This document shows positions 7,734-13,647 of a DNA stretch of 13,647 nucleotides, one piece after another. Both the position numbers and the translations under genes were made by a program. The stretch spans positions 1 to 13,647 of the forward strand of contig JAOAPP010000771.1 of NCBI GenBank assembly GCA_025462985.1, in the 5' to 3' direction. Under the pieces are notes generated by a model, which was not told where the DNA came from, did no database searches, and was given only the letters and a program-made list of their open reading frames with translations. The stretch's first letter is position 1, and the number at the start of each line of letters is the position of its first letter. The stretch comes from Bryobacterales bacterium (GTDB lineage Bacteria; Acidobacteriota; Terriglobia; Bryobacterales; Bryobacteraceae).

Positions 7734-8419
7734 GCCGCGGCGGCTTCATTGCGACTCTTACTGGAAGGACGCCTTCAGAAGAAGCTCCCGGCTAAGGTCA
7801 TTTTCACCGGTGATCCAATTCCAATGACGCGACGAGCGGGAGCCCATCGAGTGCCTTAGTCTGGAGAGCCCGAGGCAACCGCCTAACACTGATCCTTTGG
7901 GCCACTTCTCCTTCGATATTCGGGACCGGAGGACGGAATCTGGTCGGGGCACGTATGGCCGCTTCAAACAGGGCTCCCGTAGGAACAGGCGCTACTGCAT
8001 TCCGACACGAGGATTGAATCGCTTTTCGAGACATGGCGGCACTTTTGCCGAGCGCTTCCGCATCAACTCGAGGGCAAAGAGAATCCGCTTTACGTGGTCA
8101 CGTCGCTAGCGGCGGGCAACTGGCCGGCTCAGAAAGTATACGAAGATCTGTACTGTGCACGCGGCGACACAGACGCAGTTGGTTGGCCCGCAGCGTGGCG
8201 GCGCTATCGGCCGCTGCTTACATCCTCATGTCTGGCTTGCGCCGGTTGGCTCTTGCCGGCACCGGTTGGGCGCGATCGCAGTGCGAAACCATTCGCTTGC
8301 AACTGCTGCGTGTCGGCGCTTGAGTGCGCATCAGCGCTCGCAAGGTCTGGGTTTCCATGGCGAGCAGTTATCCGCATTGGCGCACGTTCGAAGACGCTTA
8401 CCTGCAACTCCGCTCCTGA
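7734..8419 (+). pseudogene. IS1380-family transposase pseudogene (multiply frameshifted)
   Basis: Transposase homology appears in collinear pieces in changing frames. At 7734-7814, SLRLLLEGRLQKKLPAKVIF then TGD resembles the conserved strand before the catalytic RGDSGF. At 7916-8014, IFGTGGRNLVGARMAA resembles YVFGLARNxRLVAxI; it ends in TGA. At 7983-8171, ETWRHF and then EGKENPLYVVTSLAAG, NWPAQKVYEDLYCARGDT match the very characteristic ANPRFVVTSL...YEDLYCARGDMENRI. At 8183-8323, SAAAYILMSGLRRLALAGTG and QCETIRLQLLRVGA match the C-terminal AYVLLxxLRRxxLAGT...AQCxTIRxKLLKIGA; TGA at 8321. At 8324-8416, RISARKVWVSMASSYPHWRT matches the final RRxRxxxSSAYP. The ENRIKEQQLDLFADRTS segment between CARGDT and the C-terminal block is missing. 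Stops, at least two frame changes and a deletion make it non-functional. The upstream pieces are less certain than those from 7983 onward. Confidence 0.65.
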
Positions 8420-8573
8420 AATCGTCAGCCATCCGTTCTTTGACAATCGGGCGGACCGAAATGCACATTCAACGGCGGAGCTTGCCCTGAAAGCCGTCGC
8501 CCCTGGCCGTGCCCGCTTGCAAGACCCGCCTCAATCCTCCCTCTCCTCCAAACCCAATCAAACACTAGGCTGG

Positions 8574-8590
8574 TGAGATATCCGGGCTAG
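8574..8590 (+). repeat. Candidate right terminal inverted repeat of the IS1380 relic
   Basis: TGAGATATCCGGGCTAG, read inward on the minus strand as CTAGCCCGGATATCTCA, resembles the CCTAG-beginning ends of IS1380-family elements as I remember them. It lies about 155 bp beyond the end of the transposase remnant, in the expected orientation. The first bases of this motif, read from the minus strand, provide the TAG stop of the response regulator gene (8587-8589). No partner end is visible in the window. Confidence 0.4.
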
Positions 8591-8949
8591 CCAGGACGGC
8601 ATGCTTTGGCAATGACGGACTCCAGCTGAGCAATTGTAAAGGGTTTAGTTAGGATGAATTGTCTTTGCTGCTCATCGCAGCTAGCCGCTACGAAGTTTGC
8701 GTTCGCAGTGACGTAGACGACGGCTACGGCCTGGACCTTGCAAATGAGCCGAGCAGCCTCGACGCCATTCATTCCTCCGCGGAGCCGCACATCCATCAAC
8801 ACCACATCCGGCCTGGTCTCCGCAGCCTGCTGCACGGCCCCTTCGCCTGTCGCCGCGTGCCCTACAACGGCATGCCCCAGACGCCTGATCTTGTGCGTCA
8901 GATCTTCGGCGATGAGGAGTTCATCCTCAACGAGCAATATCCGGGCCAT
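8587..8949 (-). CDS. Single-domain response regulator (REC only)
   Basis: The 120-residue CheY-like receiver is predicted to take a phosphoryl group from the kinase encoded just upstream. Key residues are the acidic pair Glu8/Asp9 (ILLVEDE), phospho-acceptor Asp53 (VVLMDVRLRG), Thr81 (VYVTAN) and Lys102 (LTKPF). There is no DNA-binding or enzymatic output domain, so it acts by protein contact or within a phosphorelay. The sequence style (LLIAEDL...RPDVVLMDVRLRGGMNGVEAA) is that of receivers usually paired with HisKA_2/HWE kinases. The ATG at 8949 is chosen because the fold begins right there; the frame is open further up to 9057 but that part lies inside the kinase gene. It overlaps the kinase gene by 23 bp, so the two are translationally coupled. 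Its stop codon falls in the apparent end of the IS1380 relic. Confidence 0.92.
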   Translation of the reverse strand: MARILLVEDELLIAEDLTHKIRRLGHAVVGHAATGEGAVQQAAETRPDVVLMDVRLRGGMNGVEAARLICKVQAVAVVYVTANANFVAASCDEQQRQFILTKPFTIAQLESVIAKACRPG

Positions 8950-10507
8950 GTTCACTGAATCTCGCCAGAATACCTTCGATCGGAAACTTGATACTGATCG
9001 ATGTGCCTCGAGTACGACTGAGTTCCAACTCACCCTGGAGTTGTGCCACAAGCACATTCACCAGGTGCAATCCCATGGAGCCAGGCTCGTCGATATCTAG
9101 CTTCTCCGGCAGACCTACGCCGTCGTCTTTGATCGTAAGCTTGCCCATGCCCTCGTCGAGAGTTTGCCCTTTCTCGAGATCTACGCTGTCCCGCACGTAG
9201 CTCAACTGAATCTCTAGCGTACCGGACCGGCCACCGGGAAACGCATGTTTGAAGGCGTTAGTGACCAGTTCATTGAGGATGAGGCCTAACGGAATTGCCT
9301 GTCCAATATCGAGCACCAGGTCCTCCGTATGCACGTGGACATGAAGGCGGTCCATATCCACACCAAAGAAACCGATCAGACTACGCACCACATGCTGAAC
9401 ATAGGAGCCGAAATCGATGCTTGCCAGATCCTGCGAGCTGTACAGCGTCTCATGGAGAGCGGCAATCGCCCGCACTCGGTTTTCCGTATCGGCGAGAATG
9501 GCGGAAAGTTCGGGCTTCTCGAGACGATCGGCCTGGATGCTCAAAAGGCTCGTAACCACCTGCAGGTTGTTTTTTACGCGGTGATGAATCTCCCGTAACA
9601 AAACGCGTTTTTCCGCCAGCGACGCTCGCATCTGCTGCTCGGTGTTTCGGCGCTCCGTTTCGTCTCGCATGACTTTGGCATACCCGCGGAGCTTCCCTGC
9701 TTCGTCCCGCATGGGGGTGGTGACCCAACGGGCGAAAAACCGGCTGCCGTCCTTCCGAACCAGCCACCGCGCATCCTCGAACCGGCCACTCTGGCGGGCC
9801 ATCTCGAGATCAGCTTCCGCGTCGCCTCTCATTGCGTCTTCGGGCACATAGAGAGTACGCATCAACTGGCCCAGAATTTCATCTTCCCCATATCCAAACG
9901 CACGCGCTGCGCCTGCATTCCAACTCGAAATATGCGCTTCGGTGTCCACTTGGAGCAGGGCGTAGTCTGTAACGTTCGAGATAAACAGCCGCAGCCGCTC
10001 TTCGCTTTCACGGAGGCGTTCCTGTGCCGCTTCCCATTCAGTGGAATCATGGAGGATCTTCACGAATCCAACCAACTGGCCTGTCTGGTTTCGAACCGCT
10101 GTCAGCGAACCACTGCACCAGAACCGGGTTCCGCCCCGCCGGATATGCCAAGCTTCCGTGTGAACATAGCCCTGCTCGGATGCTTCCTCTCGTTCACGGG
10201 CTGGCAGATCTTGGGCCACATCGTCCGGCGTGTAAAGCACAGCGGCGGACTGGCCCAGAACTTCGTCGGCACGCCATCCTAACACGAGCTCGGCCCCCTG
10301 ATTCCAGCGAAGCACTCGACCTTCCGGATCAAACGCAATGAATGCATGGTCCAGCATCGAGTCGATAAAAAGCTCGCTTTGCTCTTTCTCGGCTCCAAGG
10401 GCATCGTAGGCCTTCCTGCGGCTTGCGAGTTCCTCTTCGAGTTGCGCAATCCGGTTCTCGAGTGTGGATTTTTCCGGAAGGGGCGCATCAGCAGGCTGTT
10501 CTTTCAA
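8927..10507 (-). CDS. PAS-PAS sensor histidine kinase, HisKA_2 type
   Basis: This is a soluble two-component kinase of 526 residues from the TTG at 10507. That start is chosen because GGAGG stands 9 bp before it (10517-10521); a further in-frame TTG at 10636 would add 43 residues without a ribosome site. Residue numbers use the 10507 start. A coiled coil at about 15-45 is followed by PAS 1 at about 47-160 (HAFIAFDPEGRVLRWNQGAE), a short linker helix, and PAS 2 at about 172-285 (HISSWNAGAARAFGYGEDEI). The HisKA_2 dimerisation/phosphoacceptor helix LLREIHHRVKNNLQVVTSLL places the phospho-His at 309. The HATPase domain has an N-box with NELVTNAFKHAF (Asn412), a G1 box KDDGVGLP and a G2 box GSMGLHLV. 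No membrane segment is seen, so the signal is probably cytoplasmic or redox/ligand sensing through PAS; ligands cannot be inferred. Its partner is the overlapping REC protein. Confidence 0.92.
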   Translation of the reverse strand: MKEQPADAPLPEKSTLENRIAQLEEELASRRKAYDALGAEKEQSELFIDSMLDHAFIAFDPEGRVLRWNQGAELVLGWRADEVLGQSAAVLYTPDDVAQDLPAREREEASEQGYVHTEAWHIRRGGTRFWCSGSLTAVRNQTGQLVGFVKILHDSTEWEAAQERLRESEERLRLFISNVTDYALLQVDTEAHISSWNAGAARAFGYGEDEILGQLMRTLYVPEDAMRGDAEADLEMARQSGRFEDARWLVRKDGSRFFARWVTTPMRDEAGKLRGYAKVMRDETERRNTEQQMRASLAEKRVLLREIHHRVKNNLQVVTSLLSIQADRLEKPELSAILADTENRVRAIAALHETLYSSQDLASIDFGSYVQHVVRSLIGFFGVDMDRLHVHVHTEDLVLDIGQAIPLGLILNELVTNAFKHAFPGGRSGTLEIQLSYVRDSVDLEKGQTLDEGMGKLTIKDDGVGLPEKLDIDEPGSMGLHLVNVLVAQLQGELELSRTRGTSISIKFPIEGILARFSEHGPDIAR

Positions 10508-10516
10508 ACTTTCTTC

Positions 10517-10521
10517 CCTCC
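10517..10521 (-). promoter_or_regulatory. Strong ribosome binding site deciding the TTG start of the kinase
   Basis: GGAGG on the minus strand lies 9 bases before the TTG at 10507-10505. It is the best Shine-Dalgarno match in this region and the reason for preferring a TTG start over the unsupported TTG at 10636. The next in-frame ATG would already be inside the first PAS domain. Confidence 0.6.
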
Positions 10522-10540
10522 GCGGCAGCAGCACTGGCGG

Positions 10541-10565
10541 AGAAAAGGAGCAGAAAACAGCTCCC
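10541..10565 (-). terminator. Weak terminator-like hairpin in the kinase leader
   Basis: On the minus strand GGAGC (10564-10560) pairs with GCTCC (10551-10547) across an 8-nt T-rich loop, extendable by a G-T pair, and is followed by TTTTCT. It lies between the acetyltransferase stop (10767) and the kinase start, about 35 bp before the TTG. It might end read-through from the aminotransferase-acetyltransferase unit or act as an attenuator. The 5-bp stem is short and the T-run is only four, so this is tentative. Confidence 0.25.
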
Positions 10566-10766
10566 GGCGGCAATAGCTGAGCTGAGTATGAGACTTGATA
10601 TCCGGAGTGCTGCCAGCGCCGTGATAACGCCGGCAAACTCTACTGCAAGTCTGACAGCAATGGGGAGTTTCTAAACACTGCGAGAACTTCCTGATTCACC
10701 AACAGGCCTGGGATGACAGCGAACCTTGAATCTGGCTGATTGGCGCTCGGAACGGGCGGAACAGCG

Positions 10767-11738
10767 TTAAAAGCCCTCCCACACCAAAGCAGGAAAACTC
10801 GACCTTGTCACGAATCCGAGGCTCTTATAGACCCGGATTGCATCCACGTTTTCGCAAGTCACCGTCAGACTGACCGATTCACACCCGGATGAAACCAGCT
10901 TGCGCAGAGTCTGTCGAAGCAACTCATGGCCAAGACCTGCGGAGCGGAGCGCCGGAAGTACACAGAGCTGCGTCACATGACCGGAGTTTGCGGCTACGTG
11001 ACTCGCCAGGCACATGCCGCAGACGCGCCCGCTGTTGGCGTCGATTGCGAGCACAGAAGTCTCCGGTGAGAACCGACCGCATCCTGGGAAACGAATGATA
11101 TTGGTCAGGAACTGGCGTGCGCCGGGAATATTGCGGTATTGGTCATTGATCTCGCTGTCCACGTGCCCGCGATACGAGCCCGAGACCACGTGCGCCATCT
11201 CCTCAAGATGACGTTCGTGGTAGGGTCCGAAGTGAACCCGCGGGGACAACGGCGTTGCAGGGCAGTTGAGCACCGCTTCGCGCCCAATCTGCATAAAATA
11301 CCGATCATGTTTTCTAAGAAGCTCGCCAAAGGGCAACTGGCTCGCCTCTGTGTCCGCGGGCAGCATCATCAGCTGCGATTCGATGCGGCGCACTCCCGGT
11401 GTAAGCATCAGGTTTCGCACTACGGCTTCGAGCAGCAGTTTCTCGAGAGGCCGGTTGCTGTAATCCGAACGCAGGTAGAAATCGCCGATGAGTCCTTTGC
11501 GGTTCTCACAGACAGAGTATGCGTACCCGACCACAGAGTCGTCGTAGCGCAAAGCGCAGCCCGACAAGGAGCGAATCTGCAGGAAGCGTCTCAGTAGGTC
11601 GGCAGCGGGCCGGAAGTCCCACTGGAACCGCTCGTCCCACGCCCCGATCTCTTCGGCAAGCAGCGGGTCAAGGTCACTGGGCCGGAGGTGTGGAAGTTCC
11701 ACAATCCCTGGCCCTAATGCCTCGCTTACAGCCGCCAT
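10767..11738 (-). CDS. GNAT-family N-acetyltransferase, probable tandem GNAT fold
   Basis: The protein (323 residues) is predicted to transfer an acetyl group from acetyl-CoA to an unknown amine. The C-terminal half (about 165-323) is a clear GNAT domain: HVTQLCVLPALRSAGLGHEL at 254-272 contains the acetyl-CoA pyrophosphate-binding R-x-x-G-x-G (Arg265, Gly268, Gly270). TCENVDAIRVYKSLGF at 294-309 provides the Asn and the Tyr304 that usually serves as general acid. The N-terminal half (about 12-155) has the right size and pattern for a second, degenerate GNAT fold (DSVVGYAYSVCENRKGLIGD, then SNRPLEKLLLEAVVRNL) without the glycine motif, so only one site is likely active. Its ATG is 9 bp after the aminotransferase stop with no clear ribosome site, which suggests coupling. 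No signal peptide; cytoplasmic. Confidence 0.82.
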   Translation of the reverse strand: MAAVSEALGPGIVELPHLRPSDLDPLLAEEIGAWDERFQWDFRPAADLLRRFLQIRSLSGCALRYDDSVVGYAYSVCENRKGLIGDFYLRSDYSNRPLEKLLLEAVVRNLMLTPGVRRIESQLMMLPADTEASQLPFGELLRKHDRYFMQIGREAVLNCPATPLSPRVHFGPYHERHLEEMAHVVSGSYRGHVDSEINDQYRNIPGARQFLTNIIRFPGCGRFSPETSVLAIDANSGRVCGMCLASHVAANSGHVTQLCVLPALRSAGLGHELLRQTLRKLVSSGCESVSLTVTCENVDAIRVYKSLGFVTRSSFPALVWEGF

Positions 11739-11747
11739 TGTCTTGCA

Positions 11748-12968
11748 TTATACGTGGAGGCTGCCGGAACCCACCAAAGCGCCTTCGCGCTGAAGAAATG
11801 CCCCGATGTTCTTACAGGCCTGGCGAGTCCGGTGATTATTTTCGATGAGGCTGAAGCGTACAAACCCCTCGCCCATCGGTCCGAAACCGATGCCCGGAGA
11901 GACCGCGACCAGTGCCTCACTCATCAGCATTTTGGCGAAATCAAGCGAACCCATCCCCGCGAACGGTTCGGGAATTTTCGCCCACAAAAACATCGAGGCT
12001 TTCGGCGATTCCACCGGCCAGCCTGCGCGATTGAGCCCTTCCACCAGCACATCGCGCCTCGAGCGATAAACATGGCAAATCTTGCGCGGCTCATCCGTGC
12101 ATTCCCGTAACGCAATGATGGACGCAATCTGAATGGGCTGAAAGATCCCGTAGTCGAGATAGCTTTTGATGCGCGCCAACGCCGATATCAATTTGCTGTT
12201 GCCCAGGCAGAAACCAACGCGCCAGCCCGCCATGTTGTAGCTCTTGGTCATCGAGTAAATCTCGATGGCTACGTCCGTCGCTCCCGGAACCTGCAGAATG
12301 CTTGGCGGCCGGTAGCCGTCGAAGCCCAGCTCCGCATAAGCGAAATCGTGGATCACGTAGGAGCCGTGTTCGCGCGCCAGTTCCACAATCTCCGTCATGA
12401 ACCCCAGATCCGCGCACACCGTAGTCGGATTGTGCGGAAAGGAGATCAGGATCACCTTCGGCTTCTTGATAGATGTGCGGTACAGATCTTTTAATCCCTG
12501 AAGAAAGGTCCCGGCATCAGGCATGGGCAGCATGCACGCTTCGCCATCGGCCATAATGACGCCGTACTGATGAATCGGATACGCAGGGTTGGGAGACACC
12601 ACCATGTCGCCGGGCCCGATGATTGCGAAAAGCAAATGCGCCAGCGCATCCTTGGCGCCGATGGTCACGATCGCCTCAGTCTCGGGATCAAGCGTGACAC
12701 CATATTGCGCCTGGTAGCGATCGACAATCGCTTGGCGCAGATGTGGAATTCCACGGGAGAGCGAATACCGGTGATTCCGCGGATTGCGCACCGCCTCGAT
12801 CATCTTCTCCACAACCGGCTGCGGCGTCGCGCCATCCGGGTTGCCCATCCCCATATCGACGATGTCCAGATTTGCCGCCCGGGCCTTCGCCTTCAGCTCG
12901 TTGATGACGGCGAAAACGTAGGGAGGAAGCTTTTTTATCCGGTAGAAATCATCGCTCGGTAGCGGCAT
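11748..12968 (-). CDS. alaC: Glutamate-pyruvate (alanine) aminotransferase AlaC-like, PLP-dependent fold type I
   Basis: The enzyme is predicted to interconvert pyruvate plus glutamate with alanine plus 2-oxoglutarate using pyridoxal phosphate. The 406 residues align end to end with E. coli AlaC (YfdZ) as I remember it: IKKLPPYVFAVINELK near the N-terminus, MGNPDGATPQPVVEKM at 41-56, YSLSRGIPHLRQAI at 68-81, SALARIKSYLDYG at 262-274, SPKASMFLWAKIPE at 321-334 and VSPGIGFG at 356-363. Catalytic residues are visible: Asn180 in HNPTT, Asp208 and Tyr211 in HDFAYAEL, the Schiff-base Lys242 in SMTKSYNMAGWR, the phosphate-binding Arg250, and the carboxylate-binding Arg371 in VRFSLIEN. ATG at 12968 matches the family N-terminus, although its ribosome site is weak. 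It is followed after 9 bp by the acetyltransferase gene; upstream 54 bp separate it from the barrel-protein gene. Other aminotransferases of this subgroup remain possible. Confidence 0.92.
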   Translation of the reverse strand: MPLPSDDFYRIKKLPPYVFAVINELKAKARAANLDIVDMGMGNPDGATPQPVVEKMIEAVRNPRNHRYSLSRGIPHLRQAIVDRYQAQYGVTLDPETEAIVTIGAKDALAHLLFAIIGPGDMVVSPNPAYPIHQYGVIMADGEACMLPMPDAGTFLQGLKDLYRTSIKKPKVILISFPHNPTTVCADLGFMTEIVELAREHGSYVIHDFAYAELGFDGYRPPSILQVPGATDVAIEIYSMTKSYNMAGWRVGFCLGNSKLISALARIKSYLDYGIFQPIQIASIIALRECTDEPRKICHVYRSRRDVLVEGLNRAGWPVESPKASMFLWAKIPEPFAGMGSLDFAKMLMSEALVAVSPGIGFGPMGEGFVRFSLIENNHRTRQACKNIGAFLQREGALVGSGSLHV

Positions 12969-13022
12969 ACTTCAGTGTAGTGTAGCGAATGTCGCGAACC
13001 TCGCAGTTCTCGAAGCTTCGTC

Positions 13023-13647
13023 CTATCTGAAGGCACAGGTGGCGCCCACGGTTATGAAGCCGACGCGGTGATAGATAGGAAATGTCAGGCCAGCCGTCGC
13101 GATGGCCGTGTAGGCGCTCGTATCGTTCCAGCTTAGGGACGAATTCGCCTGCTTTGTGAGCAGCATGCTATGCACGAACTTGCGATTGTAGGTTTCCCCG
13201 AACACTGAGCCGACCAGGCTGTTACTTGAACCCGACTCAAATCGCTGGTCGATGTAGTTCATACTCGCCTTCACCTCCAGCTCCTGAAGCGCATCCTTGA
13301 TCAGAATGTAGCCGATGCCACCGCCATAGTTCTGCTGCAGTTTCAAACCTTGCGAAAAGCTATGCTCGAGCCAGGCGCTTACAAATCCGAAAATTTGAGG
13401 GCCGTTCTCTTGCGGACATCCAGCCGCGAGACATCTGGAACAGCACGGACCATGTTGATCGCCGACGTTCTGGTCTTGCACCATAACCGTGCCGACGGGA
13501 ACGCTGGCCGCATCCTGCCTAGACTTCAGTTTGGCGCCTTTAGGAATCGGCGCGAACTTCCCGGACGAATGCAGTTCTTTCACCTTGCTCCAGTCGACTG
13601 ACAGCTCACCAAGGATGTTGCTTTTGAACGTCAGGGTAGACGCAGTT
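13023..13647 (-). CDS. DUF481/YdiY-like outer-membrane barrel protein, 5' truncated by the window and probably degenerate
   Basis: The frame is open from the right edge to a TAG at 13023, giving 207 residues of which the N-terminus is missing. TLTFKSNILGELSVDWSKVK is the pre-barrel strand region usual in this family. KLQQNYGGGIGYILIKDALQ, SVFGETYNRKFVH and AYTAIATAGLTFPIYHRVGF are barrel strands matching acidobacterial DUF481 proteins as I recall them. Between VMVQDQNV and FGFVSAWLEHSFSQGL the first half of the barrel is replaced by a short Cys-rich stretch (GPCCSRCLAAGCPQENGP). Near the C-terminus the sequence jumps from HRVGF to ITVGATCAFR, omitting the usual last hairpin. The gene may therefore be a pseudogene that happens to remain open. 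Location by homology is the outer membrane; the function of the family is poorly defined. Confidence 0.65.
   Translation of the reverse strand, partial: TASTLTFKSNILGELSVDWSKVKELHSSGKFAPIPKGAKLKSRQDAASVPVGTVMVQDQNVGDQHGPCCSRCLAAGCPQENGPQIFGFVSAWLEHSFSQGLKLQQNYGGGIGYILIKDALQELEVKASMNYIDQRFESGSSNSLVGSVFGETYNRKFVHSMLLTKQANSSLSWNDTSAYTAIATAGLTFPIYHRVGFITVGATCAFR

Larger units (their letters stand above)
7734..8594 (+). mobile_element. Decayed IS1380-family insertion sequence, left end missing
   Basis: The element consists of a broken IS1380-type transposase gene (7734-8419), a short non-coding tail, and a terminal-repeat-like motif at 8574-8590. No matching left terminal repeat (CTAGCCCGGATAT-like) could be found between 7000 and 7900, and no target duplication is visible, so the N-terminal third of the transposase and the left end appear lost. 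IS1380 elements move by a DDE transposase and end in repeats beginning CCTAG (ISEcp1 is the familiar example); the family link rests on the protein motifs given for the pseudogene. The right end abuts the 3' end of the response regulator gene. Confidence 0.6.

Noticed and set aside
7804-8034. Minus-strand ORF antisense to the IS relic
   Set aside because: The plus strand carries transposase homology through this region; the minus ORF has no motif or start signal.
8094-8576. 160-codon plus-strand ORF as an intact hypothetical gene
   Set aside because: Only its first 26 codons match the transposase; after CARGDT the homology continues in another frame, so the rest of the ORF is meaningless sequence.
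8950-9057. Upstream extension of the response regulator
   Set aside because: The 36 extra residues are unlike any receiver N-terminus and are encoded inside the kinase gene in another frame. The ATG at 8949 begins exactly at the receiver fold.
10508-10636. 43-residue N-terminal extension of the kinase from TTG 10636
   Set aside because: There is no ribosome site before 10636 and no domain in the extension, whereas TTG 10507 has GGAGG at a good distance.
12969-13022. Terminator or promoter between the barrel gene and alaC
   Set aside because: Only tiny dyads (CGAAGCTTCG, GCGA/TCGC) and a TACACT-like hexamer are present; none is convincing.
1-13647. CRISPR array, tRNA or rRNA genes, attachment sites, prophage or defence cluster
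   Set aside because: No regularly spaced direct repeats, no tRNA- or rRNA-like sequence and no phage or defence gene families were seen on either strand.

Overview
The window reads as a piece of an Acidobacteriota (Terriglobia-like) chromosome. This is inferred from gene style, not from a marker gene: the outer-membrane efflux protein carries a long Gly/Pro-rich insertion of a kind I associate with that phylum, the DUF481-type barrel protein resembles acidobacterial relatives, and the pairing of a PAS-PAS-HisKA_2 kinase with a REC-only regulator is common there. All convincing complete genes lie on the minus strand, so transcription runs from high to low coordinates. The only plus-strand gene signals are a gene end at the left edge and a dead transposase.

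Left part (1-7180). The 3' end of a probable ABC transporter ATPase domain (plus strand, 1-158) converges on a three-gene tripartite efflux operon on the minus strand, in the order RND permease (6991-3689), periplasmic adaptor (3625-2234), outer-membrane channel (2234-261). The adaptor and channel genes overlap as TGATG. Together they would form an envelope-spanning, proton-driven export pump. The permease keeps the TM4 Asp-Asp pair but has Ala where AcrB has the essential TM10 Lys940. Two short inverted repeats sit 120-190 bp upstream of the operon and are candidate control sites.

Middle (7180-8594). This is a gene-poor, disordered stretch. Its right half is a decayed IS1380-family insertion sequence: transposase homology can be followed through alternating frames with stops and deletions, ending in a terminal-repeat-like motif at 8574-8590. 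That motif overlaps the stop codon of the neighbouring response regulator gene. Its left half holds only doubtful small ORFs.

Right part (8587-13647). A two-component pair (HisKA_2-type sensor kinase with two PAS domains, overlapping by 23 bp a single-domain REC regulator) is followed upstream by a tandem GNAT-fold acetyltransferase and an alanine aminotransferase of the AlaC type, nine bases apart and probably co-transcribed. At the right edge is a DUF481-like outer-membrane barrel gene, cut by the window and apparently scarred by internal deletions: a Cys-rich stretch in its reading frame looks like an out-of-frame reading of a lost barrel segment.

I found no clearly new defence or biosynthetic system. 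The most notable points are the lysine-less RND pump, the IS1380 relic abutting the regulator stop codon, the candidate operators before the pump, and the scarred barrel gene.
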